64,000 bases of DNA from Carya illinoinensis (GCF_018687715.1 NC_056766.1:44060933-44124932); one strand, 5' to 3'; shown: positions 1-12,396, counted from the stretch's first letter. Numbers and translations: made by a program. The notes: generated by a model from the sequence alone, not told the origin.

Positions 1-1
1 T

Positions 2-927
2 AATGCATTCCGCAAGTATAAGGCGAGGTGTCATGAGCATTATAATAAGTTTGAGAATAGTGAAGAAGCACGCCAACATCCTTTTCAAGATGTGCAACCT
101 TCTGATTGGGAAAAACTTTGTGACATGTTTGAGGATTCATCATATAAGGTATAATTAATTTAATTATTTTAGTCCTATTTTTAATTTCGCTTTCTAATAT
201 TTTCAATTCTTATGTAGGAGCGAAGTTCTATAAACAAAACAAATAGATCAAAATTGAAGATTACTCATCATGCAGGCTCAAGATCTTTCCACCGCCTCTC
301 TAAAAAATTGGTATTGCTATTCTTTCATTTGTATATAGTTAACTGAATATATCAATCATAATGACTTTATATCTTAACAAATCTTTATTATAGCAAGATT
401 CAGATGCCAATTATGATCTGACAAAATTATATGCTGCATCACATACTAATCGTAATGGAGAGTGGAGTCATCCTGATGCCCGTGAAAATTATGTAAGTAT
501 TATAATTTGTTTTAAATAAATATATTTGAATATTTATGATGATATTAACTCTTTATCTTATGTGTAGGATAAAATGGTTGCCCTGCGTGCTGAATCTGCG
601 TCAGATCAAAATTCCTCAAATACAGATGTTGAGATTTTTACACAAGTTCTGGGTGAACGTTCAGGATATTTGAGGGGTTTGGGTCGCTGTGTAAAACCTT
701 CTCCCTCTTCCTCTTCTTCCGGGTCTGCCTCTATAGCTCAAGAGAATGCGAATCGTAGAATTGAAGAATTGATTGCAAAACAACAAGAGTTAGAGGCTCA
801 ATTGGCGAGACAAGGAGACATGGAGATGCGCCTCAAACAACATGAAGAAGAACAAGCAGAGTTCAGGAGAGATATGCAACTCCAAATGCAACAGCTTATG
901 CAACAGTACAGGCCTCCAACCAACTGA
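2..927 (+). CDS. CACTA transposon protein, Transposase_24-like, C-terminal part
   Basis: This is the C-terminal part of the plant Ptta/En/Spm 'Transposase_24' type protein, which belongs to the CACTA element and is not a host gene. I read four exons, 2-148, 218-310, 394-492 and 568-927, all joined in phase 0 at GT-AG introns of 69 to 83 bases. The early exons give the family's NKTNRSKL, THHAGSRSF and YDLTKLYAASHT blocks. The last exon gives QVLGERSGYLRGLG, then a serine-rich stretch and a glutamine/glutamate-rich coiled coil before the stop. The start is outside the window. No stop or frameshift is visible in the part present. Function in transposition is known only by family membership; the protein may bind the subterminal repeats just downstream. 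Confidence 0.75.
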
Positions 928-1107
928 TGGTTTTTTACGTCTAGCTTATGACATTATCTAATTATGTATGAACAATGCTAGTTTTATGGTTATTTATTTC
1001 TTCGCACTTATTATAAAACTTTTGTGAGTAATTAAACAGTTCTTAATTTATATTTTTCAAATAATATGGATGTCTATTTAGTTTTTTTATAATTATTGGT
1101 TTTAATA

Positions 1108-1650
1108 AAAATAATATCCGTTCGAACGACAAAGTCACGTTCGAACATTAATGGGCATGCCGTTCAAACGATAATGTAACGTTCAAACGTCAACTCGCAA
1201 ACCGTTCGAACGATACCAGATGCTCAAAAAACCGTTCAAACGCATGACATTACCATATCGTTCGAACGTTGATCATCACCGTTCGATCTCTTATACCGTT
1301 CGATCGTCTCATTTAACGTTCGAACGTATTTCTACTGATCGTTTGAACGTATCTTGATAACCGTTCAAAACAAACATTGACGTTCGAACGGTATATGAGA
1401 AGCATTCGAACGCCATTCTGGGACGAATTTTAACCGTGACAAAAAAAAGCATCGTTCGAACGGTATCGAACGGTCACTTTCAAAATCGTTCCAAAAGATA
1501 TATTTTGGGACGAAATTGTGTTTTTCGTCCCAATATATCTTCTGGGACAGTGATGTTGGGACGAGCTTGGGACGAAATTTTTTCGTCCCAAAAAATCTTT
1601 CGGAACGAAATCGATATATTTTGGGACGAAAATTTTCGTCCCAAAATATG
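1108..1650. repeat. CACTA subterminal repeat zone
   Basis: About 15 near-copies of the palindromic core GTTCGAACG fill 1108-1480, in both orientations. They are followed by inverted copies of TTTTGGGACGAAA / TTTCGTCCCAAAA at 1420-1650, which could fold into hairpins. Subterminal arrays of this type are the transposase binding sites of CACTA elements. Open frames across this stretch are repeat artefacts. Confidence 0.8.
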
Positions 1651-1767
1651 TTTTTTGTTGTAGTGTTAATCAATCTAGAGTTTTACTCAATTAATTTATT
1701 AATCATTAAAATTATAGATAAAGGTAGAATATATAACACAAAGAATTCAACTTGTTCACATGACTCA

Positions 1768-3330
1768 AGTCGATATATAGATCAGTCCATCATTCACATG
1801 ATGCACGCTTTGTGGCACTGTTGAACCATTAATACAAGTTGCGACAACAACAGATTATTCAAGCCTCTATAATGAATGTTAAAACTTGACACATGTCGTA
1901 TTTATTTAAGTTAGACTATTATATTAGAATATATTTTATAATTGATATTGATTGATTTATATAATAAATTAAATATGATAAAAAAAATAAATCATATTAC
2001 CATATATATTCTAACACAATATCCTAACAATTTAAAAAAAAAAATATTCTAATATAATTGGAGGCTGAGCAACGGCACTCTTAAAAAAAAAAAAAGTCCT
2101 TTGTCATTTAATGCTAACAACGTCAGACCTTGAGCTACATGATAATAATCTATATCTACCTAAGAAAGAGCTTTTGATTATTTCATATATCGATAATTAT
2201 AGATCATCTCAATCATCATTGCAGTGGGGTTGGGCAGTGACATCCTTTAAAAAAAATCTTTTGTCATTTACCATTGGATGGCGCCCTTGAGCTGCATGAT
2301 AATCTATTCCTACACATAAAATATAAGTTGATGACAAGCTTCGAACTCAATTCTTATTCATATAAGAATTAATTGAATAAGTCTTAACTATTCGCTTAAA
2401 TTCAAACTTCTTGCTATCTCAATAAATAAAGTCGGCCATGATTCACGTGATGCACACTTTGTGGCACTGTCGAGCCATCAATACATGAACAGCCACGGAA
2501 TATTATTCATGCCTGATCTATAATTAAAGTTGACACCTGTGCATGGTATATATTTATCTAAAAGTTTTCTTATACTACTCATTTTGATTCAACGTGTTTA
2601 CACTCAAGTCGATATATAGATCAGTCCATCATTCGCGTGATGTACATTAATACAAGTTGTTTCAACAACGGATTATTCGAGCCTCTATAATTAGTGTTGA
2701 CACATGTGGTATTTATATAAGTTGGACTATTATATTAGAATATATTTTATAATTGATATTGATTGATTTATACAATAAATTAAATATGATAAAAAATAAA
2801 TCATATTACCATATATATTCTAACACAATATCCTAACAATTTAAAAAAATTCTAATATAATTTGAGGCTGAGAAAAGGCACTCTTACAAAAAAAAAAAAA
2901 AAATCTTTTGTCATTTAATGCTAACAGCGTCAAACATTGAGATACATGATAATGATCTATATCTACTTGAGAAAGAGCTTTTGATTATTTCATATATCGA
3001 TGATTATAGACCATCTCAATCACCTTTGCAGTGGGGTTGGGCAGTGACACCCTTAAAAAAAAAAAAAAAATCTTTTGTCATTTACCAACCGATGGCGCCC
3101 TTGAGCTGCATGATAATGATCTATATCTACCTGAGAAAAAGAGCATTTGATTATTCCATATATAGATTATTATATACCATCTCAATCGTCATTGAAGGCT
3201 CTATATCAGGACGTACAAGTAGTTAACGTCATTCATCCACGTTTGCATGACGTGTCAGACCAGAAAAATATAATGAAGGCTAGCTGTACGTTAGGGTCGC
3301 CGGAGGAGAAAACTTCTATACGCCACTATT
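1768..3330 (+). repeat. Duplicated segment, module A, copies 1 and 2
   Basis: Two adjacent copies of a non-coding module (about 1768-2330 and 2609-3330). It opens with GTCGATATATAGATCAGTCC, passes through an AT-rich middle and a poly-A stretch after GGCACTCTTA, and ends near GACGTGTCAGACC. Further copies lie at about 5090-5625, 17910-18400, 20216-20420 and 56050-56250, with a partial one at 10640-10830. No reading frame is conserved among the copies, so the short frames inside are not genes. Confidence 0.75.
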
Positions 3331-3754
3331 CCATTCTTATTCTATTATGCCGCATCTTATATCATTAATAAAAGTGATAAATGTTTAGTATTGTATAACA
3401 TTACTTCACTCAAAAATCATAGACGATTTCTACTAATATTGTAAATTATACTTTCCTTCTATTTTTTAACCTCTTCTAAAAATTTCAAAAAAATAAAAAT
3501 CACAAATTCAAGACATGTATAACGTATTCTTTAACCATTAAGTAAAAATAATATAGAATCCGTAACTTCTCCGAAGCATTTTCCGAATATAATTCTTCAT
3601 GCATATATACCAGCTTTGGATCGTGATCCATTGCATATGACCTAGCCTACGGCCTGGCTCATTAATCATATAGTCTTGGTGTCATGACGTGCATGAGATG
3701 GAAAATAAAAATAAAAATTAAAAAATTAAAAAGAGAGAGAAAAAGAAAAAAAAG
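3331..3754. other. Non-coding, no feature recognised
   Basis: AT-rich sequence between module A copy 2 and a MITE-like block. I see no conserved frame, RNA gene or terminal repeat. Confidence 0.5.
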
Positions 3755-3957
3755 AGGCAACTCTAAACTATCTCATCTCATCTCATCATTACAACTTTTT
3801 CAAATCTCTATACAAAATATAATAAATAATTTAACTTTTTCAAATTCCAAAACAAAACTAATATTAAAAAATTATCTTATAATAATATTTTATTCAACTT
3901 TCAACAAAATATCTCATCTTATCTCATCTAAACTGTGTAACCAAATGAGGCATAAGA
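3755..3957. mobile_element. MITE-like block with ATCTC repeats
   Basis: About 200 bases of AT-rich sequence bounded by (ATCTC)n-type runs, with GAGGCA on both sides (3752-3757 and 3947-3952 region). Related sequence occurs in laccase intron 3 (48046-48240), which supports a dispersed short element. The superfamily is not clear because the ATCTC runs lie in direct rather than inverted orientation. Confidence 0.45.
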
Positions 3958-3959
3958 CA

Positions 3960-4960
3960 TGATGTATTATATCTCTTTTACTTATAGGTTCTTTAACTAT
4001 ATTATTTATAAAAAGTTGCGTGAAATGTTTAATATATATTATATTTGTTACCAACGTGTTTCACACTCTTAGTAATCATGATCTCTAACAACTTGTATAA
4101 AAAAAACCGATATGGGCTCATTGTGGAATGGGATATCTCTAATGTCAAAGTCTGTATTTGAATAGTTATCTTATTTGAGAGCATTCATATTAACTCTTGT
4201 CGTTACATCATTAACACGTTGTTAATGACAATTAGGCAAATATCAAGTTTGGTGGTCACAACCTTGATTCTCTGTTTGGCTGGCCTTTAATTTTGAGTTC
4301 ATTAGTTTTATGGCGTGGGGTTTGGTTCACCTTGTCCCTCCACTATTTTTGGGTGATTTAGGAGAAGTCTTTCATTGCAACTGTGTTCCACAATATTTTG
4401 TCCTTGTTCAGATTATATATATATATATATATATATATTAGACATTACCGATCGATCATCAACGTACTAATGACATTTGCTTAGGATGCGAAGTAGTTGT
4501 TAGTGTATTACAAACAATTATTGCTTTCCAAATTAAGATTTTTGATAATTGCGGGGAATGCCTTAATTGGATCGATTGGTTCATTTTGTTGTCTAGTCTG
4601 TGCATGCATGGGTACTGGTCTCTAGACTGCAGCTTGGTTGAAACTTACTACTCATCGACGCATCAATATTAATAAAATTTAATAATGATAGCTACTTTTA
4701 ACATAATCCACATTGAACTTGGATTAGATACGTGTATATTGCTCAGCCTAAAGTGCAGGGGTACGTGACTATTTATTCAAAATCCATCCATTAACCACAA
4801 TGCATGCATCACGTGGATGAGGCTCTAGATCCATCATGGTCATGATGCATCAAGGTAAATGATGTAGACACGTGTGGCCAATAAATTGATTAGGCCTTGA
4901 CTAGCTTGCATAAGATGGACCAACTAAATAATTCGTAAACAAGCTCGAACTGGCTTGTAA
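3960..4960 (+). repeat. Duplicated segment, module B, copy 1
   Basis: Non-coding module with landmarks GAAATGTTTAATATATATTA, ACATCATTAACACGTTGTTA, TTAGGAGAAGTCTTTC, a (TA)n run and GCCTAAAGTGCAG. Other copies are at 5780-7192 plus 9317-9460, 20460-21330, 56290-56803 plus 62135-62520, and partially at 50770-51030. The sequence around 4785-4810 is the empty site for the Pack element inserted in copy 2. Confidence 0.7.
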
Positions 4961-5089
4961 AAAAAAAAAAAAAATTCGTAAATATAAATTATAACTTCAC
5001 GATAAACTCAAACTTAATTCTTATTCAAATAAGACTTCAATAAATAAATCTTAACCATTCATTTGAATTCAACTTGTTTACACTCAAGT

Positions 5090-5630
5090 CGATATACAGA
5101 TCAGTCCATCATTCAAGTGATGCACACTTTGTGGCACTGTCGAACCATTAATACAAGTTGCAACAACAATGGATTATTCGAGCCTCTATAATTAAGGTTG
5201 ACACATGTGGTATTTATTTAAGTTAGAATATTATATTAAAATATATTTTATAATTGATATTGATTGATTTATACAATAAATTGAATCAATTAAATATGAT
5301 AGGGAATAAATCATTATCATATATATTCTAACACAAAATCCTAATATAATTTGAGGCTGAGCAGCGGCACTCTTAAAAACAGAAGCCCTTTGTCATTTAA
5401 TGCTAACAACAAATCTTGAGTTGCATGATAATGATCTATATCTACCTGAGAAAGAGCGTTTGATTATTTCATATATTGATTATTATAGACTACATCAATT
5501 ATCATTGCATGCTCTATATCATGACGCATCAGTAGTAAACGCCATTCATCCGCGTTCACATGACATGTTATACCAGAAAAATATGATGAAGGCTGCTACC
5601 TGGTCACCGAGAAATCCTAGAGGATTTTTG
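5090..5630 (+). repeat. Duplicated segment, module A, copy 3
   Basis: Same order of landmarks as the copies at 1768-3330, from GTCGATATACAGATCAGTCC to a TTATACCAGAAAAATATGATG end. The 87-codon frame inside is not conserved in sibling copies. Confidence 0.7.
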
Positions 5631-5779
5631 CACTTTTCTTCCATTTTTTTTAACCTCTTTTAAACATTTTTAAAAAATAAAAATTACAAATTCATTAAAA
5701 GACATGACTTCTTTAATTATAAAGTAAAAAAATATATATAGAATTTGTAGCTTCTCAGAAGTAATATTTTCTGAATATA

Positions 5780-7192
5780 ATACTTGAGCAGACGATGGTT
5801 TCGAATAATTATCTCATTTGAGAGCATTCATACAACTCCTTGTCGTTACATCATTAACCCATTATTAATGACAGCTAGGCCTGAATTGAGTATCAAGTCT
5901 GGTGGTCACATGAGCCTTGATTCTCTATTTGGCTGGTCTGTAATTTTGAGTTCATTAGTTTTTTATGGCATGGGGTTTTGTTCACCTTGTCCGTCCTCTA
6001 TTTTTGGTTGATTTAGGAGAAGTCTTTCACTCAATCACCTGCACAATATTTTTTCCTTGTTCAGATCATATAAATATATATTTATATATATACACTAAGG
6101 AACGGCCTGGGTGCGTTAGCCCGGGGTGTAATTGACATAATGATTTAAATAAAAAAAAAGTGAAAAAATCAGCAACTTATTTATCTGGGAAAAGAAAATG
6201 CAAGGTTAAAGAAAGGCAAAGAGTCAAGATTAAAAAAAAAAATCTAAACTTTATCAAAGTATGAGCATTGGTCTGTATCCATATTGGATTATCTATTTAC
6301 TCTCTATATAATAATAAAATATTATTAATTTAATAATTTTTGTAATTTTTATTTTTATCACATTTTATAGTTATACTAATTAAAATATTAATAATAATCA
6401 TATTCTAATTAAATTAATAATTAATATTATATATTGAGTTTTTAAGTATTTTATTAGTTAAATTTACTTAAAGTTAAATTTTACAATGAGAATACTTTAA
6501 AGCGTTTCTGTTCTAAAGAATAAAGTCCTTTTAATTTTTTTATTTAAAAAAATTGAAATAAAAAGAAAGGAAAATGAGTACAATGTTAGAATAAAAAGGA
6601 CATGAAAAAGAAACGTTAATTCATGTGCGCCGCGGGGCTATCAAGGGCCTTTTGATAAAACATGATCATTCATTAAATTATACATGAGAGATACATATCA
6701 AATGATCAAAGGTCTTAAGGGCCTTTTGATAAAACGGGACTTAACGGATTTAACGAAAAAAATAAAAAGAGTTAACAAAAAAATAATAAAAGTTACTATT
6801 TACAATTATATAACTACTTATTATAATAGAATAGATATTAAACATTACCAATCGATGATTATTAATGTACGCATGACATTTGCTTAGGATGTGAAGTCGT
6901 TGTCTGTGTATTAAAAACCATTATTGCTTTCCAAAGATTTTTGATAATTGTGGGGAATGCCTTAATTTCAATCATGCATGCATGGTACTGGTCCCTCCAC
7001 AACTTGGTTGAAACTTATAGCTTATCGACGCATCAACACTGATAGCTATATATATATATTAATAATATTTAATAATGATAGCTATTTTTAACATGATCCA
7101 CATTGGTCTTGGATTAGATACATATATGTATATTGTTTAGCCTAAAGTGCAGACCAGGGTAGGTGACTATTTATTCAAAATCCATCCATTAA
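5780..7192 (+). repeat. Duplicated segment, module B, copy 2 (left part)
   Basis: Second module B copy. It resumes at 9317 after the Pack element. It also contains a MITE fragment near 6263-6500. Nothing in it looks coding. Confidence 0.65.
6263..6500. mobile_element. Truncated Tourist-like MITE fragment
   Basis: The block starts GAGCATTGG, followed by ATTGGATTATCTAT and an AT-rich body with ATCATATTCTAATTAAATTA. The same left end and body occur in the complete MITE at 40656-41224. No matching right terminus is seen here. Confidence 0.4.
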
Positions 7193-7217
7193 GAGCATTG
7201 GCATTGGCTTCATCAAA
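7193..7217 (+). repeat. Left terminal inverted repeat of Pack element
   Basis: 25 bases, perfectly inverted at 9292-9316, preceded by the target duplication TAA. Similarity continues a few bases inward with one gap. Confidence 0.85.
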
Positions 7218-7390
7218 AGCCAATGCAAATGCATAAATTGATGAACGTGTGAGAAATACCGCTGCATTGGTCTCGGCAAACATAAAATCTGAAGTTTTGA
7301 CCTACAGTAATTCTTCCGTTTCCTTTAAATTTAAAGGAGCACTGCACATTCATCTTTAGCTTATTTTATTCCATTTTTAATGCCCAACCG

Positions 7391-8704
7391 ATGGTTTTAT
7401 TTTCCCTCTCTCTTCCCTCTCTCCTTTTTCCTCCCCGCGTTTTCTCTCCCCCATGCCTCTCTTTTTCATTTTTCACCATCAACGGAAACGAAATCTCTCG
7501 GATTCTTCACGCAGAACCGATTTTATCAGACCTCTGTCTCGGCAAACCAGCCCTGAGGTCCTTGCCCATTTCTGCCACCGTCGCTGACGCTTTGGTGGCC
7601 TTGAAAAATACCGACGACAACTTCATCAGCGTATGGGACTGCGTCGATCACTCGGCCAAGGTTGAGTTTGGTCACGACAACGTCGGCGTTGGCTGTGAGT
7701 GCCGTTGCGTTGGCAAGGTGTGCATGGTGGATGTGATATGCTATCTTTGCAGGGATGAGAATCTGTTGTCTCCTTCTGCTGCCCTGAAGGCGCCTGTTTC
7801 TGCAATCTTGCCAAAGATTCCTGGACTCGTGAGGCATCTGGAGCCATCTTCGAGGTACTTGATACAGACACTAATAACTTGGATTTTTGTCTATGCATGT
7901 ATTTTTTCATTTTTTTGAGTTTGATCATCTTTGCAGGGCTCTATCTGGGTTTCCCTTGAATTTCAGTTTTAATGTCTCCGTAGGAGTTTTTCATAATTTT
8001 AAATGCTCGTTTGAACGTGATAAGATGTGTTTATTCAACTCCTACGCGTGAAACTGAAGGAAACCATTATTCGTAAATGTTAGACATTTTTATTCATCAA
8101 ACCCAAGATCGATGTGGTTGAAACAAATTTCTTCAAAAACTCAACCCAAGCCTATTAATTTACAATTTTCAAATTATATATCCTGAAAAATAAATTAGAA
8201 CGTTGTTTCAGTTATGACCTGAATTGAAAGAAAGACGAAAGCAAATTGACCCAATTCAGCTTAGCCTCCCCTGTTTCAAGCAAGCTCTGCAAAACGTGAA
8301 TCTGTTTTTCTTGTCTTTTCAGATTGTGGGAAGCCATCAATCTGATTCTGCAAGGAGCCCAGAACCTTGTGGTACTGATACAAACCAAACTAAGCAGCTA
8401 TTCAAGAAGAAAACAGCTCCAAAAACCCTCGACCACCGGCCCTACTACCATCCACAACGGCCGCAAATTCTACTGGTTGACTCAAGAGGACGTGATCCGG
8501 TTCCTTCTCGGCTCCATCGGGCTCTTCTCCCCGCTCCCGGTGCTCTCTGTTGACACTCTTGGCATTATCACCACCGACATCTTAGCCATTGACTATTATT
8601 CCCCTGCCTCTTCGGCAATTGGAGCTATATCCCGCTCTCTCTGTGAGCAGACTTCAGTGGCTGATTCTGGTATTGTTATGCTTTGGATCCGTAATGTATT
8701 GTGA
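7391..8704 (+). CDS. CBSX5-like CBS-domain protein fragment captured by a transposon
   Basis: Two exons, 7391-7854 and 8323-8704, join at a GT-AG intron in phase 2 to give 281 codons. From about residue 45 the product matches plant CBS domain-containing protein CBSX5: SDLCLGKPALRSL, SVWDC, CRCVGKVCMVDVICYLC, PGLVRHLEPS. After the junction come LWEAINLILQGAQNLVV, WLTQEDVIRFLLGSIGLFSP and LGIITTDILAIDYY. CBSX5-type proteins are about 380-400 residues with paired CBS domains that bind adenosyl ligands. Here the match stops near EQTSVADSG, followed by about ten unrelated residues, so roughly the last quarter is missing. The native start is also lost; the ATG at 7391 lies in a pyrimidine-rich leader. 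It sits wholly inside the TIR element at 7193-9316. It may be transcribed as a chimera or be a dead copy; no expression evidence is visible. Confidence 0.6.
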
Positions 8705-9291
8705 AGTAGTTGTAGATTTATAGGCTGACTTTGATATGGACTCGTTTCCAGTGTTGGTATATTGGTATTTTGCATTTGATTTGTGTTCCATGCAATCCTA
8801 GTGTTCAGTTGTGGTTGGAATTCCTGTGAACATTCTGTGTTTTTTTGTTTGGATTCTGTGGAGAAGTGGGTTTTTGGTTTTCATACTCTCTGACTTTGTG
8901 TTCATGGAGCAGTGTTCATGAAGTTAGATTGATGAGCCCCTACTTTATAGAAATACCCTTCTATTTCATTGCAGTTTTTCCCTTGCAAATGGATCATGAC
9001 CTTGTGCCTTATCATCAAGCTGTTTAACACGACCATAACATGGCATGTGTTTGTGTCTTTGTTCTGTTTGGCCTTCAATACACTACATATATTTTTGGTT
9101 TCTATTTTTGTATACCTTTAAGGTATCTGCCTCTTGGTTATTAATAAAAAATTCTCATAAATATTATTATTAAAAAATAATATTATATTATTATTTTGAT
9201 GAATCAAATGACTAATCCAATGTAGGGATATGGCTAAGGAGGTTTTGGACTTATGGAAAACATGCACTTTTCATCCAATTTTAAAGATGGC

Positions 9292-9316
9292 TTTGATGAA
9301 GCCAATGCCAATGCTC
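9292..9316 (-). repeat. Right terminal inverted repeat of Pack element
   Basis: Perfect inverse of 7193-7217, followed by the target duplication TAA at 9317-9319. Confidence 0.85.
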
Positions 9317-11947
9317 TAACCGCAATGCAGGCATCACGTGGATGAGGCTCTAGATGATCATGATGAATCAATTAAGGTGAATGATAGAGATACGCGTGGC
9401 CAATAAATTGATTAGGCCTTGACTTGCATAAGATGGACCAATTAAATGTATCGAAGATCAATACCTCTCATATTGTAAATTATGATATGCATGATAATTT
9501 ATAGACAACAAGTTACCATTCAAACAATTCAGAATATTAAGTTTTAGCTACATGATAATATATGTCTACACAAGATGAATTAATTATGAGTCCAATATTA
9601 TATATATATATATATATCTGGTAGGGATATATCGTAGTCACACTAAAACATATTATTGCATTTTAAAATTATAAAGAATATTGTTTAGTACTTGTAATCA
9701 AATCGATAGTACGTACTGTGTTGCAATTAAAAATTGGAGGACATCCCTTAAATCAATTAACTACTTGTGCAATATATTTTTGAATTTTACTACGTACTTA
9801 CAAATCGGTGTTTAATCAGACTACTTCCTGTTAAATGATCAATTACAGTTATTAGAAAAGAAAATTTCAAAACACTATAGAGTTTTTTTGTTTTGTTTAA
9901 TATTGATACGATAGGTTCCCACATCAATGATCATGTGTTTAGTGGATGATCGAATAAGTAGACTAATGATTTTTTCCTATATTTCTAATGTGGATGTTTC
10001 CTATCATGTATAGTGTATATGAACTTTTGTGTCAACAATATATAGCAAAAAAATTCAAAGCTTAATTAAAATATTATATAGTTAACAAATTATTTAAATA
10101 AAACTTTTTAATATTCGACTTTAAAATTAAAAAAGTTGTATTATATTTTGTGTTTTGTTTAAAAGTTTAGTTAAGTGGTATTAAAATTTTGGTTTGGATA
10201 ATAATTATGCAAAGACAAAAAGGTCCCTTTCTTTTTCTATGGAAATTTAGTGTAAACAATCCGAAAAAACAGATCGAGTTCAATAGGAAACACAATTAAA
10301 GAGTTGTGGACTGGATTAACATAAAATGCTATGACCTATGATGGAGGAATGTGTATTTATAATTATGACCTAATTGATATCAAGTCCAGGTTCTTAAAAC
10401 CACCTAAAGTACTATATTATATATATAATCACTTTATGAAATAGGAAACTATATGACAATTCTCTGTGTTTTTGGGCGATTCTTTTGTCTTTCTTCTTTG
10501 TAAATTATCTATTGAACTTAACCTGTAGAATAATTACTATTTTGTCCGGAGTAATCATGTCGTTCTTTATTTTCAACTTAAGTTGGGTAAGCAAACTAAT
10601 TATCTAGTTTTTGGAAAATAACTTGATCAAAACAATATCATCTTCAGCTGCATGATATGATCTACATCGACATGACAGAGATTTTGATTATTTCATAAAT
10701 CGATACCTCAATCACCATTGCAGGCTCTATATATATCATGAGGCATGATCTGTGGTTGACGTACTCATTCATCCACCTCTACATGACGTGTCAGACGAGA
10801 AAAATACTGCATCCATGCGTTTGGATCGTGATCAATTGCATGCATATCAGATGGAAATAATCAATGACTCAGCCCCGCTACATGACTACAAAAAATCATT
10901 TTTTTTGCATATATCATCATGTGGACAAGAAATTAAGCCTTGACGACAATGACGTGCATGAAATTAATGGACTAATCCATGGATCCATTAATTTTTGATA
11001 TGGGACTACTCGTACTGATCAAGTTGTCATGTAAATGTTCAATTTTTGAGGAGACAGAAAACGTGCCAGTAAAAAGAACATCCACTTAAAATAAGGGATG
11101 AAGAGTAACAATATTACACTTACTAAAAAGAATTTTTTTTTTTTTTTCAAGTCACCGAAATTATAACACTAAAGCAGTTTAAAGCTGGTATTCATTTTTA
11201 AAAATATAAAAGATAATTGGGTAATTATATACATAGAAGATACTTGGGACAGGAGATAAATTCGTTGGGTTTGTACGGAATTTTTTAAATTACTATTCAT
11301 GCATTATTCATAAACAATGCATGAATAAAAATAAGAATAATACATTAACAATAATGAAAAAAATTATATAATTTGTGCAAACCCGAAACAGCCCCGAGAA
11401 TCTACCAGTGCTCTTAATATTACAACGCTCATTAAATAAAGAGAAATGATATTTATAGTTATAGTGCGCAAAGTTTCCATGTACAATTAATCTTATTTAA
11501 AGAAGTAAGTACGAGACGTACATAAAAACAATTAATTTTTTAATAATATACCGTATTTTTTTTCAAAAAGATTACGTGACAGTACGCATTACTGTATTTA
11601 ACATTGCTCTTAAAGAAAAGAAGAAGATAATGACTTTCTTTATCTAAACTCTCCCGTTTGTTTTTTAAATTCTATTCAACATATTTCTAGATATATATTT
11701 TTCTCATTCAAAATTTTTTGTTTTTTTTTGCACCACATGCGTGTCTTTTGAAAGTCCAAACCGTTAATAAATCCAAATTCTTAACTTGCTAATTGTTAGA
11801 GTCCAAATCAATGATAAGTGAAAATCATCAACGTACAAGGGGCTACTCAACTTGATCAGATCGGTTAATCAAACTCGAGTTTAACTACAATTCATTTATT
11901 AATAATTAAATTATAGATAAAGTTGGAATATATAATACCAAGAACTA
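9317..11947 (+). repeat. End of module B copy 2 and module C copy 1; non-coding
   Basis: 9317-9460 completes module B copy 2. About 10210-11430 is module C, with landmarks AAAGGTCCCTTTC, GGAGGAATG and GATCAAGTCCAGG-like text. Other copies are at 18985-19740, 53985-55560, 63630-63800 and partially 51900-52180. A piece of module A is embedded at 10640-10830. An 11443-11620 block with loosely inverted ends could be a MITE. No coding frame is supported. Confidence 0.55.
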
Positions 11948-12389
11948 TGTTAAAAGAGTGAAGAAAAGAGGGAATGGAAAGAACTATCTTGCTCTTTTCT
12001 CATTGAGTAAAACTGAATACAAAAATGCAGTATATATATACAACTCCTTCATGTGTACTGCGGCATATTAGAAAGAAAAAGACAACAAAAAAGCACAACT
12101 AATTCTGACATTGTACTGTACTCTATGCATGTATGAAAACATTTCTAACCAACTGCCTCCACTATCACAGCAGTGTAGTGGGAGTCTTTCCATCATCTTC
12201 AGACAGTGACTTGGTCTGCTGCTGCTGCTCTGCTGCTGCTGCTGCTGCTCTGTTGCTGCTGCTGCTGCTCTGTTGCTGCTGCTGCTGCTCTGTTGCTGCT
12301 GCTGCTGCTTCTTGGCTTGACTTGTGCTGCTGCTTTGCATCTCGGCCACAAGGGAATGAGATGGTGAATACTTCTTTAAACCTTTGAGA
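11948..12389 (-). repeat. 3' LTR of the complete copia element
   Basis: 442 bases, nearly identical to 17011-17438. The 14-bp length difference lies in the (CTG)n tract at about 12215-12320. A purine-rich tract (reverse complement of CTCCCCCTCAAGATGGG, 12389-12405) abuts it. Confidence 0.9.
12215..12320. repeat. (CTG/CAG)n microsatellite inside LTR
   Basis: Interrupted CTG repeat, punctuated by TCTGTTG units. The matching tract in the other LTR (17278-17360) has a different arrangement. It produces poly-Gln or poly-Ala artefact frames. Confidence 0.9.
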
Positions 12390-12396
12390 CTCCCCC

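Larger units (their letters stand above)
1..1665 (+). mobile_element. CACTA (En/Spm) DNA transposon, 3' part
   Basis: The element enters from outside the window and ends at 1665 in TTGTTGTAGTG, the reverse complement of the CACTACAACAA terminus of CACTA transposons. It carries a spliced Transposase_24-type protein at 2-927 and a dense subterminal repeat zone at about 1108-1650. The flank after the end, TTAATCAA, matches an unoccupied paralogous site near 11863-11871 (GGTTAATCAAAC). This agrees with the 3-bp target duplication of the superfamily, here TTA. The 5' end and the duplication on that side are outside the window. Confidence 0.8.
7193..9316 (+). mobile_element. Pack-type PIF/Harbinger-like element carrying a CBSX5 gene fragment
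   Basis: A 2124-bp element with 25-bp perfect terminal inverted repeats beginning GAGCATTGGCATTGG, flanked by TAA on both sides (7190-7192 and 9317-9319). The paralogous segment at about 4785-4810 reads straight through, ATCCATCCATTAACC, and so shows the unoccupied site with a single TAA. A 3-bp TAA/TTA target duplication and a G-rich TIR start fit PIF/Harbinger (Tourist). The interior has no transposase but holds a two-exon fragment of a CBS-domain gene with its intron. This is the signature of gene capture at DNA level. Confidence 0.8.

Noticed and set aside
574..927. A separate 117-aa gene starting at the ATG at 574
   Set aside because: The frame continues upstream through three in-phase spliced exons matching the Transposase_24 family, so the ATG is internal.
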